Below, piece by piece: positions 34,062 through 42,529 of a stretch of 64,000 bases of DNA. The position numbers and the translations under genes were made by a program. This DNA comes from Micrococcus sp023147585. Lineage in GTDB: Bacteria > Actinomycetota > Actinomycetes > Actinomycetales > Micrococcaceae. The notes under the pieces were generated by a model. It worked only from the letters and a program-made list of their open reading frames with translations, searched no databases and was not told the origin of the DNA. The DNA lies in NCBI RefSeq assembly GCF_044872765.1, contig NZ_CP085253.1:1116001-1180000 (forward strand), in the 5' to 3' direction. Position 1 is the stretch's first letter. Every line of letters begins with the position of its first letter.

Positions 34062-35249
34062 TCAGCCCAGGCGCCCGAGCCCCGGGGGACGGCCCACGAC
34101 CTGGCCGGCGTCGGGCGAGACGAGCGGCTCCTGCGCGGCGGCGATCCACTCCGCGGCCACGTCGTCCTCCGCACCGCGGACGAGCAGCTCCGCGTCCACG
34201 GGGACGGCCCGCTTCAGCACGGCCAGCGCGATCGGCCCGGCCTCGTGGTGGAGCGCGGAACCGGTGACGGACCCGACGGGACGGGCCGTCGCCCGGCCCT
34301 CGGGGGTGTCCGGGGACGGGCGCACGATCACGGGCGCGCCGTGGGGCGGGAGCGCATGGGAGGACCCGTCCAGCAGCAGCTGCGTGAGGCGGCGGGGAGG
34401 ACGGCCGAGGTTGTGGACCCGTGCCACGGTCTCCTGCCCCCGGTAGCAGCCCTTGGCCAGGTGCACGGCGGTGCGCAGCAGGTCGAGCTCGTGCGGCAGG
34501 GCCCGCGTGTCCGCGTCCAGGGCGGGACGGGGGCGCCCGGCGGCGAGCCGCAGGGCCTCCGCGGCGGAGACGCCGGCCAGGCTCCAGCCCTTCAGCTCCC
34601 CCTCACCGAGGTGCGCGGCGGTCTCCGCGAGGTCGGCGCGGGTCACGAGGTACTCGCGCCAGCTCCAGTCCGCGCCGGGGTGACACGCCGGGTCCGGCTC
34701 CGCCGAGTACGCCCAGCCGCCCTCGGCGACGGCGGGCCACGGGTCCAGCCACACGGTGCGGTCCTCCCAGCCGGGCACGGGCGCCATGGACCCCACGACG
34801 GCGACCGCGCCGGAGTGGTCGCGGATCCGCACGTCGTGGGAGAAGCGCATGGCGGTCAGCCACGCGATGAGGTCCTCGGAGCGCGAGCGGTCCACGATGA
34901 GCCACGCGGCGGCACCGTCCTCGAGGAGATGCGCGGCGTGCTCGATGCGGCCCTGCGGATCGAGCAGGAGCGTCTCGGTGCTCGTGCCCGGGGCGAGGGA
35001 CTCGACGTGCTGGCTGCCCAGGGTGTGCAGCCACGCGAGACGGTCCGGGCCCGTGAGGGAGAGGACGGCGCGGTGGGAGAGGTCCACGAGGGCCCGGCCG
35101 CGGGCCAGGGCGCGCTGCTCCGGCAGGGGACGGCCGTAGTGGGCGGCGACGCCCTCCTCCAGGCCCTCCCCCTCCACGGCGCCGGCCGCTGGGCCGGGGC
35201 TCGCGGAGGCGGCGAGGCTCAGGATCGGGCTGCGCCCGGGCATGGTCAT
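34062..35249 (-). CDS. ygfZ: YgfZ/GcvT-type folate-binding protein (Fe-S cluster assembly)
   Basis: YgfZ proteins bind folate and support maturation of some Fe-S enzymes. The 395-residue product has the diagnostic motif KGCYRGQETVARVHNLG with its Cys at about residue 268. The GcvT-like N-terminal domain includes RALVDLSHRAVLSLTGPDRLAWLHTLGSQ, and LDPQGRIEHAAHLLEDG follows. The C-terminal beta domain contains PVGSVTGSALHHEAGPIALAVLKRAVP. The ATG at 35249 overlaps the stop of the nitrobindin-like gene, so the two are translationally coupled. Confidence 0.92.
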   Translation of the reverse strand: MTMPGRSPILSLAASASPGPAAGAVEGEGLEEGVAAHYGRPLPEQRALARGRALVDLSHRAVLSLTGPDRLAWLHTLGSQHVESLAPGTSTETLLLDPQGRIEHAAHLLEDGAAAWLIVDRSRSEDLIAWLTAMRFSHDVRIRDHSGAVAVVGSMAPVPGWEDRTVWLDPWPAVAEGGWAYSAEPDPACHPGADWSWREYLVTRADLAETAAHLGEGELKGWSLAGVSAAEALRLAAGRPRPALDADTRALPHELDLLRTAVHLAKGCYRGQETVARVHNLGRPPRRLTQLLLDGSSHALPPHGAPVIVRPSPDTPEGRATARPVGSVTGSALHHEAGPIALAVLKRAVPVDAELLVRGAEDDVAAEWIAAAQEPLVSPDAGQVVGRPPGLGRLG

Positions 35250-35917
35250 GCGGGGCGGTCCGAACCGGAGCAGCGGGGGCGCTCCGCGCCGGGGGCGAGG
35301 CGGCCCTCAGCGGGGCTGGGCATGCGGTCCAGGATCGCGGAGGCGTGGACCTCCAGCTCCCCCTCCGCCGTCGCCGCGGCGTCCCAACGCCAGAACAGCT
35401 GGCCGTTGACGAGGCCCGCGATGCGCGTGGCGCGCTCATACGGACCGGCCGCAGAGCCGCGCAGCACGGCGTCCGTGACGAGCTGCAGCTGCGGGCCCTT
35501 GATGCGGCCGTAGTAGAGCTCGGAGAGGGAGCCGGGGTGCGTGATGGTGGCGGTGATGCCGAACGAGCCGCCCTCGCTGCGCAGGGACTCGACGTCCTCG
35601 GCGGAGCGGTAGGCGGGGACGATGTCCGCGGGCACCATGCCCGGGCCCACGTCGCCGTCCCGGCGGGGGCGGTCCACCTGCCAGAAGCCGGTCTCCACGG
35701 TGAGGGGGCGCAACAGGGTGCCGTCCTCCTCGCACAGCCAGGACTCCGCGCGGTACTCCACGAAGGGCTGGCCGTGCTCGGTGAAGTCCACGCGCTGGTA
35801 GAAGATCTCCGTGCCGTCGGCGCCGTCGCCCAGGCGGCCCTGGCCCTCCCAGCTGCCGATCAGCCAGGAGAGCGGGGCGAGCTCGGGGGTGAGGTCGAAG
35901 GGGAGTTCAGTGGCCAT
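35246..35917 (-). CDS. nitrobindin-like heme-binding beta-barrel protein (FABP family)
   Basis: Bacterial nitrobindins are 10-stranded barrels that bind ferric heme and act on reactive nitrogen species. The 223-residue product has the family motif WLIGSWEGQGRLG (GxWxGxG, about residues 18-30), FVEYRAESWL, and LTVETGFWQV. The C-terminal His that would ligate heme is in GELEVHASAILDRM. It is the first gene of the pair with ygfZ and sits 39 bases downstream of a small membrane gene on the same strand, with a hairpin in between. Confidence 0.88.
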   Translation of the reverse strand: MATELPFDLTPELAPLSWLIGSWEGQGRLGDGADGTEIFYQRVDFTEHGQPFVEYRAESWLCEEDGTLLRPLTVETGFWQVDRPRRDGDVGPGMVPADIVPAYRSAEDVESLRSEGGSFGITATITHPGSLSELYYGRIKGPQLQLVTDAVLRGSAAGPYERATRIAGLVNGQLFWRWDAAATAEGELEVHASAILDRMPSPAEGRLAPGAERPRCSGSDRPA

Positions 35918-35928
35918 GAGTCGTCACG

Positions 35929-35952
35929 GCGCGGCCCGCGGCGGGGCCGCGC
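35929..35952 (-). terminator. short hairpin between the 38-residue gene and nitrobindin gene
   Basis: A 9-bp perfect stem, GCGCGGCCC and its complement, with a 6-nt loop lies directly after the stop of the small gene and 12 bases before the nitrobindin ATG. Confidence 0.55.
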
Positions 35953-35956
35953 TCGG

Positions 35957-36073
35957 TCAGCGCTGGCCCTTGAAGAGGCCCGAGACGACGACGGCGGCGA
36001 CGGCGGCCATCGCCAGGCTGGCGAGGACGACGAGGCCGAGGAAGAAGATCTCGAGGGCGATGAGCGTATCCAT
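35957..36073 (-). CDS. 38-residue single-span membrane peptide
   Basis: The product begins MDTLIALEIFFLGLVVLASL and continues with a further hydrophobic stretch to VVVSGLFKGQR, so it is one transmembrane helix with a short basic C-terminus. It has a TAGGAT box (36086-36081) seven bases before its ATG, the same leaderless arrangement as many other genes here, and its own hairpin downstream, which supports a real gene. I do not recognise a family. It could be a regulatory or toxin-like small membrane protein, but nothing shows that. Confidence 0.55.
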   Translation of the reverse strand: MDTLIALEIFFLGLVVLASLAMAAVAAVVVSGLFKGQR

Positions 36074-36105
36074 GCCGACCATCCTAGCCACTGCCGCAGG
36101 CCGGC

Positions 36106-36924
36106 TCAGGCCAGCAGCCCCACCATGACGTGGCCGATCACTCCGGCGGCACCCACGGGCGCCATCGCGAGGGCGTAGCCGGCGCGGCGGGGGCGCAGCG
36201 TGGTGGCCACGGGGCGGTCCTCCGGCCGGGGGCGCGAGGACGGGGCCGTGGAGGCGGTGAGCGCCACGAGCGTCGCCGCGGAGAGCGACGAGAGCGTGAG
36301 GGCGGCGAGCTCCCGGGGCACCGTGCCCGCGAGCGCCCCGACGGCCCACGCGGCGAGGGCGCTCGCCGGGATCACCACGAGGGCGAGGACGCCCGGGCGG
36401 CCCTGCATCCAGGGCGTCAGGCCCAGGAGCGAGACGACCGCGACCGTGACGGCCAGGGCCAGCACGAGTCCGCGGACCTCCGGCACCGCGGACCACCGGG
36501 CCATCGCGACCCAGCTGGCCGACATCACGGCGATCACCACGCCGCCCATCGTGGCGACCGTGGACTCGAGGCGCAGCGGCCGCCCTGTGCCGCGGACGAG
36601 CTGGACCACGAAGGCCGCCATGGTGCCCCACGCGAGCAGCACGGCCAGGGGCTCGAGGAGCGCCCAGGCGTCTCCGTGCCCCGTGCTTGGCGCCGGCCAG
36701 AGGAGCATGAGCAGGACGCCGAGCACGCCGGTGGACGCGATCGTCGCGGACAGGGAGAGGCGCGCGGGGGCGCCCATCTGCCGGGGCCAGCCCCACGAGA
36801 TCACCAGCACCACGGCCACGGCGGCGACGGCGGCGGGCGCGGGGCCCAGCAGGGTGGCCGCGGCCAGCACCAAGGCGGCGAGGGCCGCGCTCAGGGCCAT
36901 GGGCAGTCGCATCACGAGGTCCAT
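36106..36924 (-). CDS. polytopic membrane protein of unknown function
   Basis: The 272-residue product starts MDLVMRLPMALSAALAALVLAAATLLG and has about eight predicted membrane segments, with a hydrophilic loop APSSRPRPEDRPVATTLRPRRAG near the C-terminus before a last helix. I recognise no family motif. The ATG at 36924 is one choice; ATG at 36912 or 36900 would shorten the N-terminus only. It is divergent from mycothiol synthase (start 36954) across 29 bases, so the two promoters must overlap. Confidence 0.6.
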   Translation of the reverse strand: MDLVMRLPMALSAALAALVLAAATLLGPAPAAVAAVAVVLVISWGWPRQMGAPARLSLSATIASTGVLGVLLMLLWPAPSTGHGDAWALLEPLAVLLAWGTMAAFVVQLVRGTGRPLRLESTVATMGGVVIAVMSASWVAMARWSAVPEVRGLVLALAVTVAVVSLLGLTPWMQGRPGVLALVVIPASALAAWAVGALAGTVPRELAALTLSSLSAATLVALTASTAPSSRPRPEDRPVATTLRPRRAGYALAMAPVGAAGVIGHVMVGLLA

Positions 36925-36953
36925 CCTGCCAGCTGTCCCCCTACGCTGAGGAC

Positions 36954-37988
36954 ATGGCCGACTCCCCCGCTCCCCGCCCCGTCCCGCCCATCGCGCCCTC
37001 CTCGGCCGCCGTCGACGTCGCCGCTCAGGACGGCTCCGGGACGAGACCGCAGCAGGTGAGCGAGGTCCTCGCGCTGGCCGACCGCGCCCACGCCGCCGAC
37101 GGGCATCCTCCCCTGTCGGACCAGACCCGCGGGGTGCTCTCCCGGGGCCGGCAGCGCTGGTTGGGCCTCCTGCGCGCGGAGGAGGGAGGCCTGATCGGCG
37201 CGGCGGTGCTCGCCCCCGAAGGCTCCGAGACCGCCGGATCCGTGCTCGAGCTCGTGGTGGACCCGGCCGCGCGGCGCGCCGGCAACGGCACCCGTCTGGC
37301 CGACGCCGCCGCGACGGCGGTCCGGGGCGGCGGGCTCGAGGGGACCACGAGCGTCTGGGCGCACGGCATGCTGCCGGGCTCGGCGGAGCTGGCACGACGG
37401 CACGGCCTCGCCCCCGTGCGCGAGCTGCGCCGGATGCGGCTGGAGGGCGAGGAGATGGCCGCGCTGACCGCGCCGCGCCTGCCGGACGGGGTCCGCCTGC
37501 GCGCCTTCGAGCCCGGCCGGGACGAGGAGGCCTGGCTCGAGCTCAACGGTGCGGCCTTCGCCGACCACCCCGAGCAGGGCGGCCTGACCCGCGCCGACCT
37601 CCAGGACCGGATGGAGCAGGACTGGTTCGACGCGTCCGGCTTCCTGCTGGCCGAGCGCGCGGCCGACGGCGCCCTGCTCGGCTTCCACTGGACCAAGGTC
37701 GAGCCGGCCCATGACGACGTCGGCTCTGTCGCCGACGAGGGCGGGCACCGCATCACACGGCCGCGGCTGGGCGAGGTGTACGTCGTCGGGGTGTCCCCCC
37801 ACGCGCAGGGGATGGGCCTGGGCCGGGCGGTGACCCTCGCCGGCCTCCAGCACCTGGCCGCCGTCCCGGTGGACGCCGTCGACCTGTACGTGGACGCGGA
37901 GAACGCGGCGGCCGTCGCCCTGTACGAGTCGCTGGGCTTCCAGCTGCTCGCCGCCGACGCGCAGTACCGCGCCGAGCGGGTCGGCTGA
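36954..37988 (+). CDS. mshD: mycothiol synthase
   Basis: MshD acetylates Cys-GlcN-Ins in the last step of mycothiol synthesis, the main actinobacterial low-molecular-weight thiol. The 344-residue product shows two tandem GNAT domains. The first (about 60-150) has VLELVVDPAARRAGNGTRLADAA. The second has the characteristic WLELNGAAFADHPEQGGL, LLGFHWTKVEPAHDD, VYVVGVSPHAQGMGLGRAVTLAGLQHLA and VALYESLGF. A TACGCT box lies six bases before the ATG (36942-36947), again a leaderless arrangement. Confidence 0.93.
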   Translation: MADSPAPRPVPPIAPSSAAVDVAAQDGSGTRPQQVSEVLALADRAHAADGHPPLSDQTRGVLSRGRQRWLGLLRAEEGGLIGAAVLAPEGSETAGSVLELVVDPAARRAGNGTRLADAAATAVRGGGLEGTTSVWAHGMLPGSAELARRHGLAPVRELRRMRLEGEEMAALTAPRLPDGVRLRAFEPGRDEEAWLELNGAAFADHPEQGGLTRADLQDRMEQDWFDASGFLLAERAADGALLGFHWTKVEPAHDDVGSVADEGGHRITRPRLGEVYVVGVSPHAQGMGLGRAVTLAGLQHLAAVPVDAVDLYVDAENAAAVALYESLGFQLLAADAQYRAERVG

Positions 37989-38108
37989 CGCGGGAGGACG
38001 GGCGGGGCTCGGCCGGTCATGCGGGCCGTATCCTGGTGCGGCCCGCCGACCACCGGAACGCACCGCACCGCACCGGGCGCCCCCCCACCGCAGAGATTCA
38101 GGAGCCGC

Positions 38109-39122
38109 ATGGCCTCGCCCCAGTCCGACCGCATCGCGACCTGGTCCACCCCGGACCGCGCCGTGACGGGACCCTCTGCGGACGTGCTGGCGGCCGGCAT
38201 GCTCCCGTGGCGCCTGACCGCCGACGGACTCGAGGTGATGGTCATCCATCGCCCGCGGTACGACGACTGGTCCTGGCCCAAGGGCAAGCTCGACGTCGGC
38301 GAGACCCTCCCGGAGTGCGCGGTGCGCGAGGTCCAGGAGGAGGTGGGCCTCACTCTGCGCCCCGGCGTCCCGCTGTGCGTCACCTGCTACGAGGTGCCCG
38401 CGCGCCGCAGCGGCGGCGGCCAGACCAAGGAGGTCTGGTACTGGGCCGCCGACGCCGCGGGACTGACCGCGACCCCGGACGGCCACGAGGTGGACGAGAT
38501 CCGCTGGGTGAGCCCGGCCCGCGCCGCGCAGATGCTGGCCAACGAGACGGACCGGGAGCCGCTCGAGCTGCTCGAGCGCGCCCACGCACAGGGACGGCTG
38601 CGCACCACGCCCACGATCGTGCTGCGCCACGCCAAGGCCAAGCCGCGCTCCTCCTGGTCCCGGGCCGAGCAGGAGCGGCCCCTCGCCGCCACCGGCCGAC
38701 GGCAGGCGCTCTCCGTGCAGGGCCTGGTGTGGGCGTGGCGGCCGGAGCGCCTCGTCTCCTCCCCGTGGCGGCGCTGCGTGGAGACCGTGGCGCCCCTCGT
38801 GAAGACGTCGGGCCTGCCCCTGAAGACGAAGAGCGCCTTCACGGAGGCGACCGCGCGGGAGAGGCCGAAGAAGACCCGCCGGGCCATGCGGGACGTGCTG
38901 GGCCGCCGTCGCCCCCAGGTGCTGTGCACGCACCGCCCCGTGCTGCCCGAGCTGCTGCAGGAGATCCGGGATGCGGCGGCCCGCCCCGCGTCGGAGATCC
39001 TGCGTGCCCTCCCGCGCGAGGACCCGTACCTGCGCCCCGGTGCCGTCCTCGTGCTCCACCAGGCGGTCGAGCGCGACGGCGCCGTCGTGGCTGTCGAGGT
39101 CTACGACCCCTGGGACGACTGA
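38109..39122 (+). CDS. mutT1: Nudix hydrolase fused to histidine phosphatase (MutT1-like)
   Basis: MutT1 of mycobacteria cleans oxidised guanine nucleotides and related diadenosine or 8-oxo compounds. The 337-residue product has an N-terminal Nudix domain with the complete box G59-x5-E65-x7-R73-E74-V-Q-E77-E78-x-G80. The C-terminal histidine phosphatase (SixA-like) domain begins at TPTIVLRHAKAKPRSSW near residue 170 and includes RLVSSPWRRCVETV and a late CTHRPVLPELL. I start at ATG 38109 after AGGAGCC, omitting unsupported upstream codons. A TATCCT box at 38029 may be the promoter. Confidence 0.9.
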   Translation: MASPQSDRIATWSTPDRAVTGPSADVLAAGMLPWRLTADGLEVMVIHRPRYDDWSWPKGKLDVGETLPECAVREVQEEVGLTLRPGVPLCVTCYEVPARRSGGGQTKEVWYWAADAAGLTATPDGHEVDEIRWVSPARAAQMLANETDREPLELLERAHAQGRLRTTPTIVLRHAKAKPRSSWSRAEQERPLAATGRRQALSVQGLVWAWRPERLVSSPWRRCVETVAPLVKTSGLPLKTKSAFTEATARERPKKTRRAMRDVLGRRRPQVLCTHRPVLPELLQEIRDAAARPASEILRALPREDPYLRPGAVLVLHQAVERDGAVVAVEVYDPWDD

Positions 39123-39181
39123 CGGGACCGGACGACTGAGCGGGCATTGAGGCCCGCGCCCCACAGGCCTAGGCTCGGTCC

Positions 39182-39535
39182 ATGGAGACCGCATCGACGC
39201 ACCAGCCCGAGAAGATCGTCCACGAGCGCCTCGCGGTGACCCGGGATCCCGACCGCGAGCGCTTCGAGCTGCGCCACGACGGCAGGTACATCGGCTTCCT
39301 CGGCTACACGCAGGAGACCCGCCCCGCCGACGAGGGCGAGGACGTCACCGTGGTGCGCCTGCAGCACACGATCATCGACGAGGCCTTCAGCCGCCGCGGC
39401 TACGCCCGCGCCCTCGTGACGATGGTGCTGGACCGCATCCGCGCCGAGGGCGACCAGATCCTCGCCGAGTGCACCTACGTGGACGACTACCTGCGCCGCT
39501 ACCCCGAGTACCAGGACCTGGTGTACGGCGGCTGA
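39182..39535 (+). CDS. small GNAT N-acetyltransferase (NATD1-like)
   Basis: The 117-residue product has a compact single-domain GNAT fold of the small type: ERFELRHDGRYIGFLGYTQE, then VVRLQHTIIDEAFSRRGYARALVTMVLDRIRAEGDQILAECTYVDDYLRRYPEYQDLV. The RRGYARALV stretch corresponds to the acetyl-CoA loop. The C-terminal C-xx-VDDYL-x(4)-PEY motif is typical of this subfamily. TAGGCT (39170-39175) lies six bases before the ATG. The substrate is unknown. Confidence 0.85.
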   Translation: METASTHQPEKIVHERLAVTRDPDRERFELRHDGRYIGFLGYTQETRPADEGEDVTVVRLQHTIIDEAFSRRGYARALVTMVLDRIRAEGDQILAECTYVDDYLRRYPEYQDLVYGG

Positions 39536-39564
39536 GCCGGGGCCGGGCACCCGCGACACGCCGC

Positions 39565-39586
39565 CTGTATCACTCCATTGATACAG
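39565..39586 (+). promoter_or_regulatory. GntR/YtrA-type operator overlapping a -10 box
   Basis: A perfect 22-bp dyad, CTGTATCA-N6-TGATACAG, is the only A/T-rich palindrome in this area. The right arm contains TACAGT (39582-39587), a good -10 box. It lies 48 bases upstream of the membrane gene that is cotranscribed with a GntR regulator, so autoregulation is the likely use. Confidence 0.65.
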
Positions 39587-39634
39587 TGAGCACGTGCGCG
39601 GCGGTCGCGCACCCATGGACAGAAGAGGTGCCCG

Positions 39635-40711
39635 GTGCCCGCCCTCCCCCTCGAGGTCGTCTGGACCTCCAGTGCTCTCGTCCTCCTCGTCCTCGCGATC
39701 CTCTACTGGTTCGGTCGCCGGGCCCGGTGGACCGCAGCGCCGCTGGCCGCGCGCGGCCATCTCACCGCGACGGCGGTGCTCACCCTGGTGGCCACGGCCG
39801 TCTGGGCCGGCCCGACCCCGTTCGCGGCACTGTGGGTGACCGACGGCGCGGGCGGCTGGGTCCGGGCCGGGGGCGGAGCGCCCTCGGGGCACTGGAGCAG
39901 GGAGACACTCGAGACCGCTCCGGTCGATGCGCCGCTGCTGGCGGCGGCGATCCTCCTCCCGGCTCTGTGGCTCCTCCTGATCCCCGCCCTCGGCCAGGTG
40001 ACCTGGCCTCCGGCGACGGGGCCCCGGCGCAGCGCCGCCCTGATCGCCCGCCGATGGCAGTCCCTCGTCCCGCCCCGCCTCCTCCTGCTGGTGGCCCCGG
40101 GCGCGATCCTGGCGCTCGCCGGTGTCGCAGCCGCCGCGGCCACCCCGGGCGTGCAGGGCGCGGAGTACCGGCAGCACCTCTCCGAACAGGCCACGCCGTT
40201 CAGCGCCCGGTTCGCCGGAATGCCCGCCGGGTCTGCCGTCGCACCCTGGTACGCGGCCGGCGCGGCGGCCGTGCTCCTGGCGTTGTGCGCCGTGCTGGCG
40301 ATCTGCCACCGTCGGAGGGCGCTGAGCGGACTGGACCCGGCACAGGACCTGGCGGCACGGCGCATCGCCGTGGACCACGCCTGCCGCATCGGGGCGGCCC
40401 TGCTCGCCTGGATCGGACTGGCCGGCCTGGCCGGTGCCCTCGAGGCGCATGAGCGCCGTCAGGCGGCCCAGGAGGCCGCGGCCGCCTACTCTGCGTGGGA
40501 AGCCGGGCGCATCCCGGCGGCCGAGATGGCCGGGTGGCTGACCCCCGTCGCGAACGGCGCCCCGGCCGAGATGCTCCTCCTGGTCGGCTCGACGGTCGTG
40601 GGGGTGCTGCTCGTGCTCGTCCGGCCCGCCCGCGAGCAGCGGATCCTCCGCGGCGCGGCCGACGGGACCCGCGCGGACGGACCGGCGGCGAGAGGCGGCG
40701 CGCGTGACTGA
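39635..40711 (+). CDS. polytopic membrane protein cotranscribed with a GntR regulator
   Basis: The 358-residue product starts with GTG 39635 (MPALPLEVVWTSSALVLLVLAILYW) after an AGAAGAGG ribosome site. It has about eight membrane segments, an extracellular loop with GAEYRQHLSEQATPFSARF and a second amphipathic loop near 275-310. I do not recognise the family. GntR regulators of the YtrA type are usually encoded next to membrane transporters, which fits a membrane or transport role. The last eight bases overlap the regulator gene. Confidence 0.65.
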   Translation: MPALPLEVVWTSSALVLLVLAILYWFGRRARWTAAPLAARGHLTATAVLTLVATAVWAGPTPFAALWVTDGAGGWVRAGGGAPSGHWSRETLETAPVDAPLLAAAILLPALWLLLIPALGQVTWPPATGPRRSAALIARRWQSLVPPRLLLLVAPGAILALAGVAAAAATPGVQGAEYRQHLSEQATPFSARFAGMPAGSAVAPWYAAGAAAVLLALCAVLAICHRRRALSGLDPAQDLAARRIAVDHACRIGAALLAWIGLAGLAGALEAHERRQAAQEAAAAYSAWEAGRIPAAEMAGWLTPVANGAPAEMLLLVGSTVVGVLLVLVRPAREQRILRGAADGTRADGPAARGGARD

Positions 40712-41087
40712 CCCCGTCGGCGTCGACCTGGATCTCGACTCCCCCGTGCCGCCCTTCGAGCAGATCCGAGCCCGCATCGCCGACCTCGTGCGCCGCGGGG
40801 TGCTCGCTCCTCGCGATCGGCTCCCCTCGGTCCGGACGCTGGCCGCCGACCTCGGCATCGCACCGAACACGGTGGTCCGCGCGTACGACGCGCTGGAGCT
40901 CGCCGGACTCGTGCAGAAGGAGGGTCGGCGCGGCACCGTGGTGGCCGAGGCCCCTCCGCCCCCGGACCACGCAGAGGTCGAGGCCTCGCTGCGGAGCGCG
41001 GTCGCCCTGGCCCGCGCCGCGGGCTGGGACGCCGAGCGGGTCCGGCGGTCGGTGGACGGCGCCCTCGGCGGAGTCGTCTCTGGCTAG
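40704..41087 (+). CDS. GntR-family transcriptional regulator, YtrA-like
   Basis: The 127-residue product has an N-terminal winged helix (about residues 14-78): PPFEQIRARIADLVRRGVLAPRDRLPSVRTLAADLGIAPNTVVRAYDALELAGLVQKEGRRGTVV. A short C-terminal segment of about 50 residues follows, much smaller than in FadR- or HutC-type GntR proteins, which places it with the YtrA subfamily. It starts with GTG 40704, overlapping the membrane gene. The dyad at 39565-39586 is its probable operator. Confidence 0.88.
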   Translation: MTDPVGVDLDLDSPVPPFEQIRARIADLVRRGVLAPRDRLPSVRTLAADLGIAPNTVVRAYDALELAGLVQKEGRRGTVVAEAPPPPDHAEVEASLRSAVALARAAGWDAERVRRSVDGALGGVVSG

Positions 41088-41097
41088 AGTGGACCGG

Positions 41098-41919
41098 GTG
41101 AGCATCCCCACCCCGTACGAGGACCTGCTGGCCGACGTCATGGCCCACGGCGCCGTCAAGACGGACCGCACCGGCACCGGGACGCGCAGCGTCTTCGGCC
41201 GCCAGATGCGCTTCGACCTGTCCGCGTCCTTCCCTCTCATCACCACCAAGCGGGTGCACTTCAAGTCCGTCGCGCTCGAGCTGCTGTGGTTCCTCCGCGG
41301 GGACTCCAACGTGCGCTGGCTGCAGGAGCGCGGCGTGCGCATCTGGGACGAGTGGGCGGACGCGGACGGCGAGCTCGGCCCCGTCTACGGCGTCCAGTGG
41401 CGATCGTGGCCCACCCCCGACGGCGGGCACATCGACCAGATCGCGAAGGTCGTTGAGCAGATCCGGGCGAACCCGGACTCGCGCCGGCACATCGTGACCG
41501 CCTGGAACCCCGCCGACGTGGACGAGATGGCCCTGCCGCCGTGCCACGCCCTGTTCCAGTTCTCTGTCTCCCCCGGTGAGGACGGCGGCTCCGGCGTGCT
41601 CTCCTGCCAGCTGTACCAGCGTTCGGCGGACCTCTTCCTCGGCGTGCCGTTCAACATCGCCTCCTATGCCCTGCTCACCGTGATGGTGGCGCAGCAGACC
41701 GGCTTGACGCCGGGCGAGTTCGTGTGGACCGGCGGCGACTGCCACATCTATGCCAACCATGAGGACCAGGTGCGCGAGCAGCTGACCCGCGCCCCGTACC
41801 CGTACCCGCGGCTGCGCCTGGTCCGGAGGCCCGACTCGATCTTCGACTACGCGTACGAGGACCTCGAGGTGCTGGACTACCGGCACCACCCCGCCATCGC
41901 CGCCCCCATCGCCGTCTGA
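41098..41919 (+). CDS. thyA: thymidylate synthase
   Basis: ThyA methylates dUMP using methylene-tetrahydrofolate. The 273-residue product starts MSIPTPYEDLLADVMAHGAVKTDRTGTGTRSVFG, contains LWFLRGDSNVRWLQERGVRIWDEWA, and has catalytic Cys149 in ALPPCHALFQF, followed by YQRSADLFLGVPFNIASYALL. I choose GTG 41098 because TAGAGT (41085-41090) lies seven bases upstream, the leaderless pattern; GTG 41089 would overlap that box. It is directly followed by folA. Confidence 0.97.
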   Translation: MSIPTPYEDLLADVMAHGAVKTDRTGTGTRSVFGRQMRFDLSASFPLITTKRVHFKSVALELLWFLRGDSNVRWLQERGVRIWDEWADADGELGPVYGVQWRSWPTPDGGHIDQIAKVVEQIRANPDSRRHIVTAWNPADVDEMALPPCHALFQFSVSPGEDGGSGVLSCQLYQRSADLFLGVPFNIASYALLTVMVAQQTGLTPGEFVWTGGDCHIYANHEDQVREQLTRAPYPYPRLRLVRRPDSIFDYAYEDLEVLDYRHHPAIAAPIAV

Positions 41920-41920
41920 G

Positions 41921-42529
41921 GTGACCCCGACCCCCATGGACCACCCCGCCCCGACCTCCCCCGTGCACGGCACCTCGGCCGAGCCGACGATCGCCATGAT
42001 CTGGGCGCAGACGCCGGACCGCGTGATCGGCCGCGACGGTACGATGCCCTGGCATGTGCCCGAGGACCTCGCCCACTTCCGCCGCCTGACGCAGGGGCAC
42101 CCCGTGATCATGGGCCGCCGCACGTGGGAGTCCTTCCCCGAGGCCTTCCGCCCGCTCCCGGACCGCACCAACATCGTGGTCTCGCGCTCGTTGACGGCCG
42201 CCGACGACGCCGGAGCGGAGGTCCGCGCGGCGGGCGCCGTCGTCGTGCCCGACTTCGGCACCGGCCTCGACGCGGCCGCGGACGCCGACGGGTGCGACCT
42301 CGTCTGGGTGATCGGCGGTGCCACGATGTACGAGCAGGCCCTCGACGTGGCCACCCGCGCCGAGATCACCGTGATCGACGAGGACGAGGACGGCGACGCG
42401 CATGCCCCGGCCCTCGACCCGCGCTGGCGCATGACCGCGGCCGACCCGGCCCCGGACGACTGGCACGCCTCGCGCACGGGACCGCGCTACCGCATGGAGC
42501 GCTGGGAGAGAGAAGAGGACCCCGCATGA
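41921..42529 (+). CDS. folA: dihydrofolate reductase
   Basis: DHFR regenerates tetrahydrofolate after the thymidylate synthase reaction. The conserved core is IAMIWAQTPDRVIGRDGTMPWHVPEDLAHFRRLTQGHPVIMGRRTWESFPEAFRPLPDRTNIVVSRS, followed by VWVIGGATMYEQAL. The start is uncertain: GTG 41921, two bases after the thyA stop, gives 202 residues, and ATG 41936 gives a shorter N-terminal tail. The first 20 or so residues are variable. It overlaps the next small gene by four bases (ATGA). Confidence 0.95.
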   Translation: MTPTPMDHPAPTSPVHGTSAEPTIAMIWAQTPDRVIGRDGTMPWHVPEDLAHFRRLTQGHPVIMGRRTWESFPEAFRPLPDRTNIVVSRSLTAADDAGAEVRAAGAVVVPDFGTGLDAAADADGCDLVWVIGGATMYEQALDVATRAEITVIDEDEDGDAHAPALDPRWRMTAADPAPDDWHASRTGPRYRMERWEREEDPA

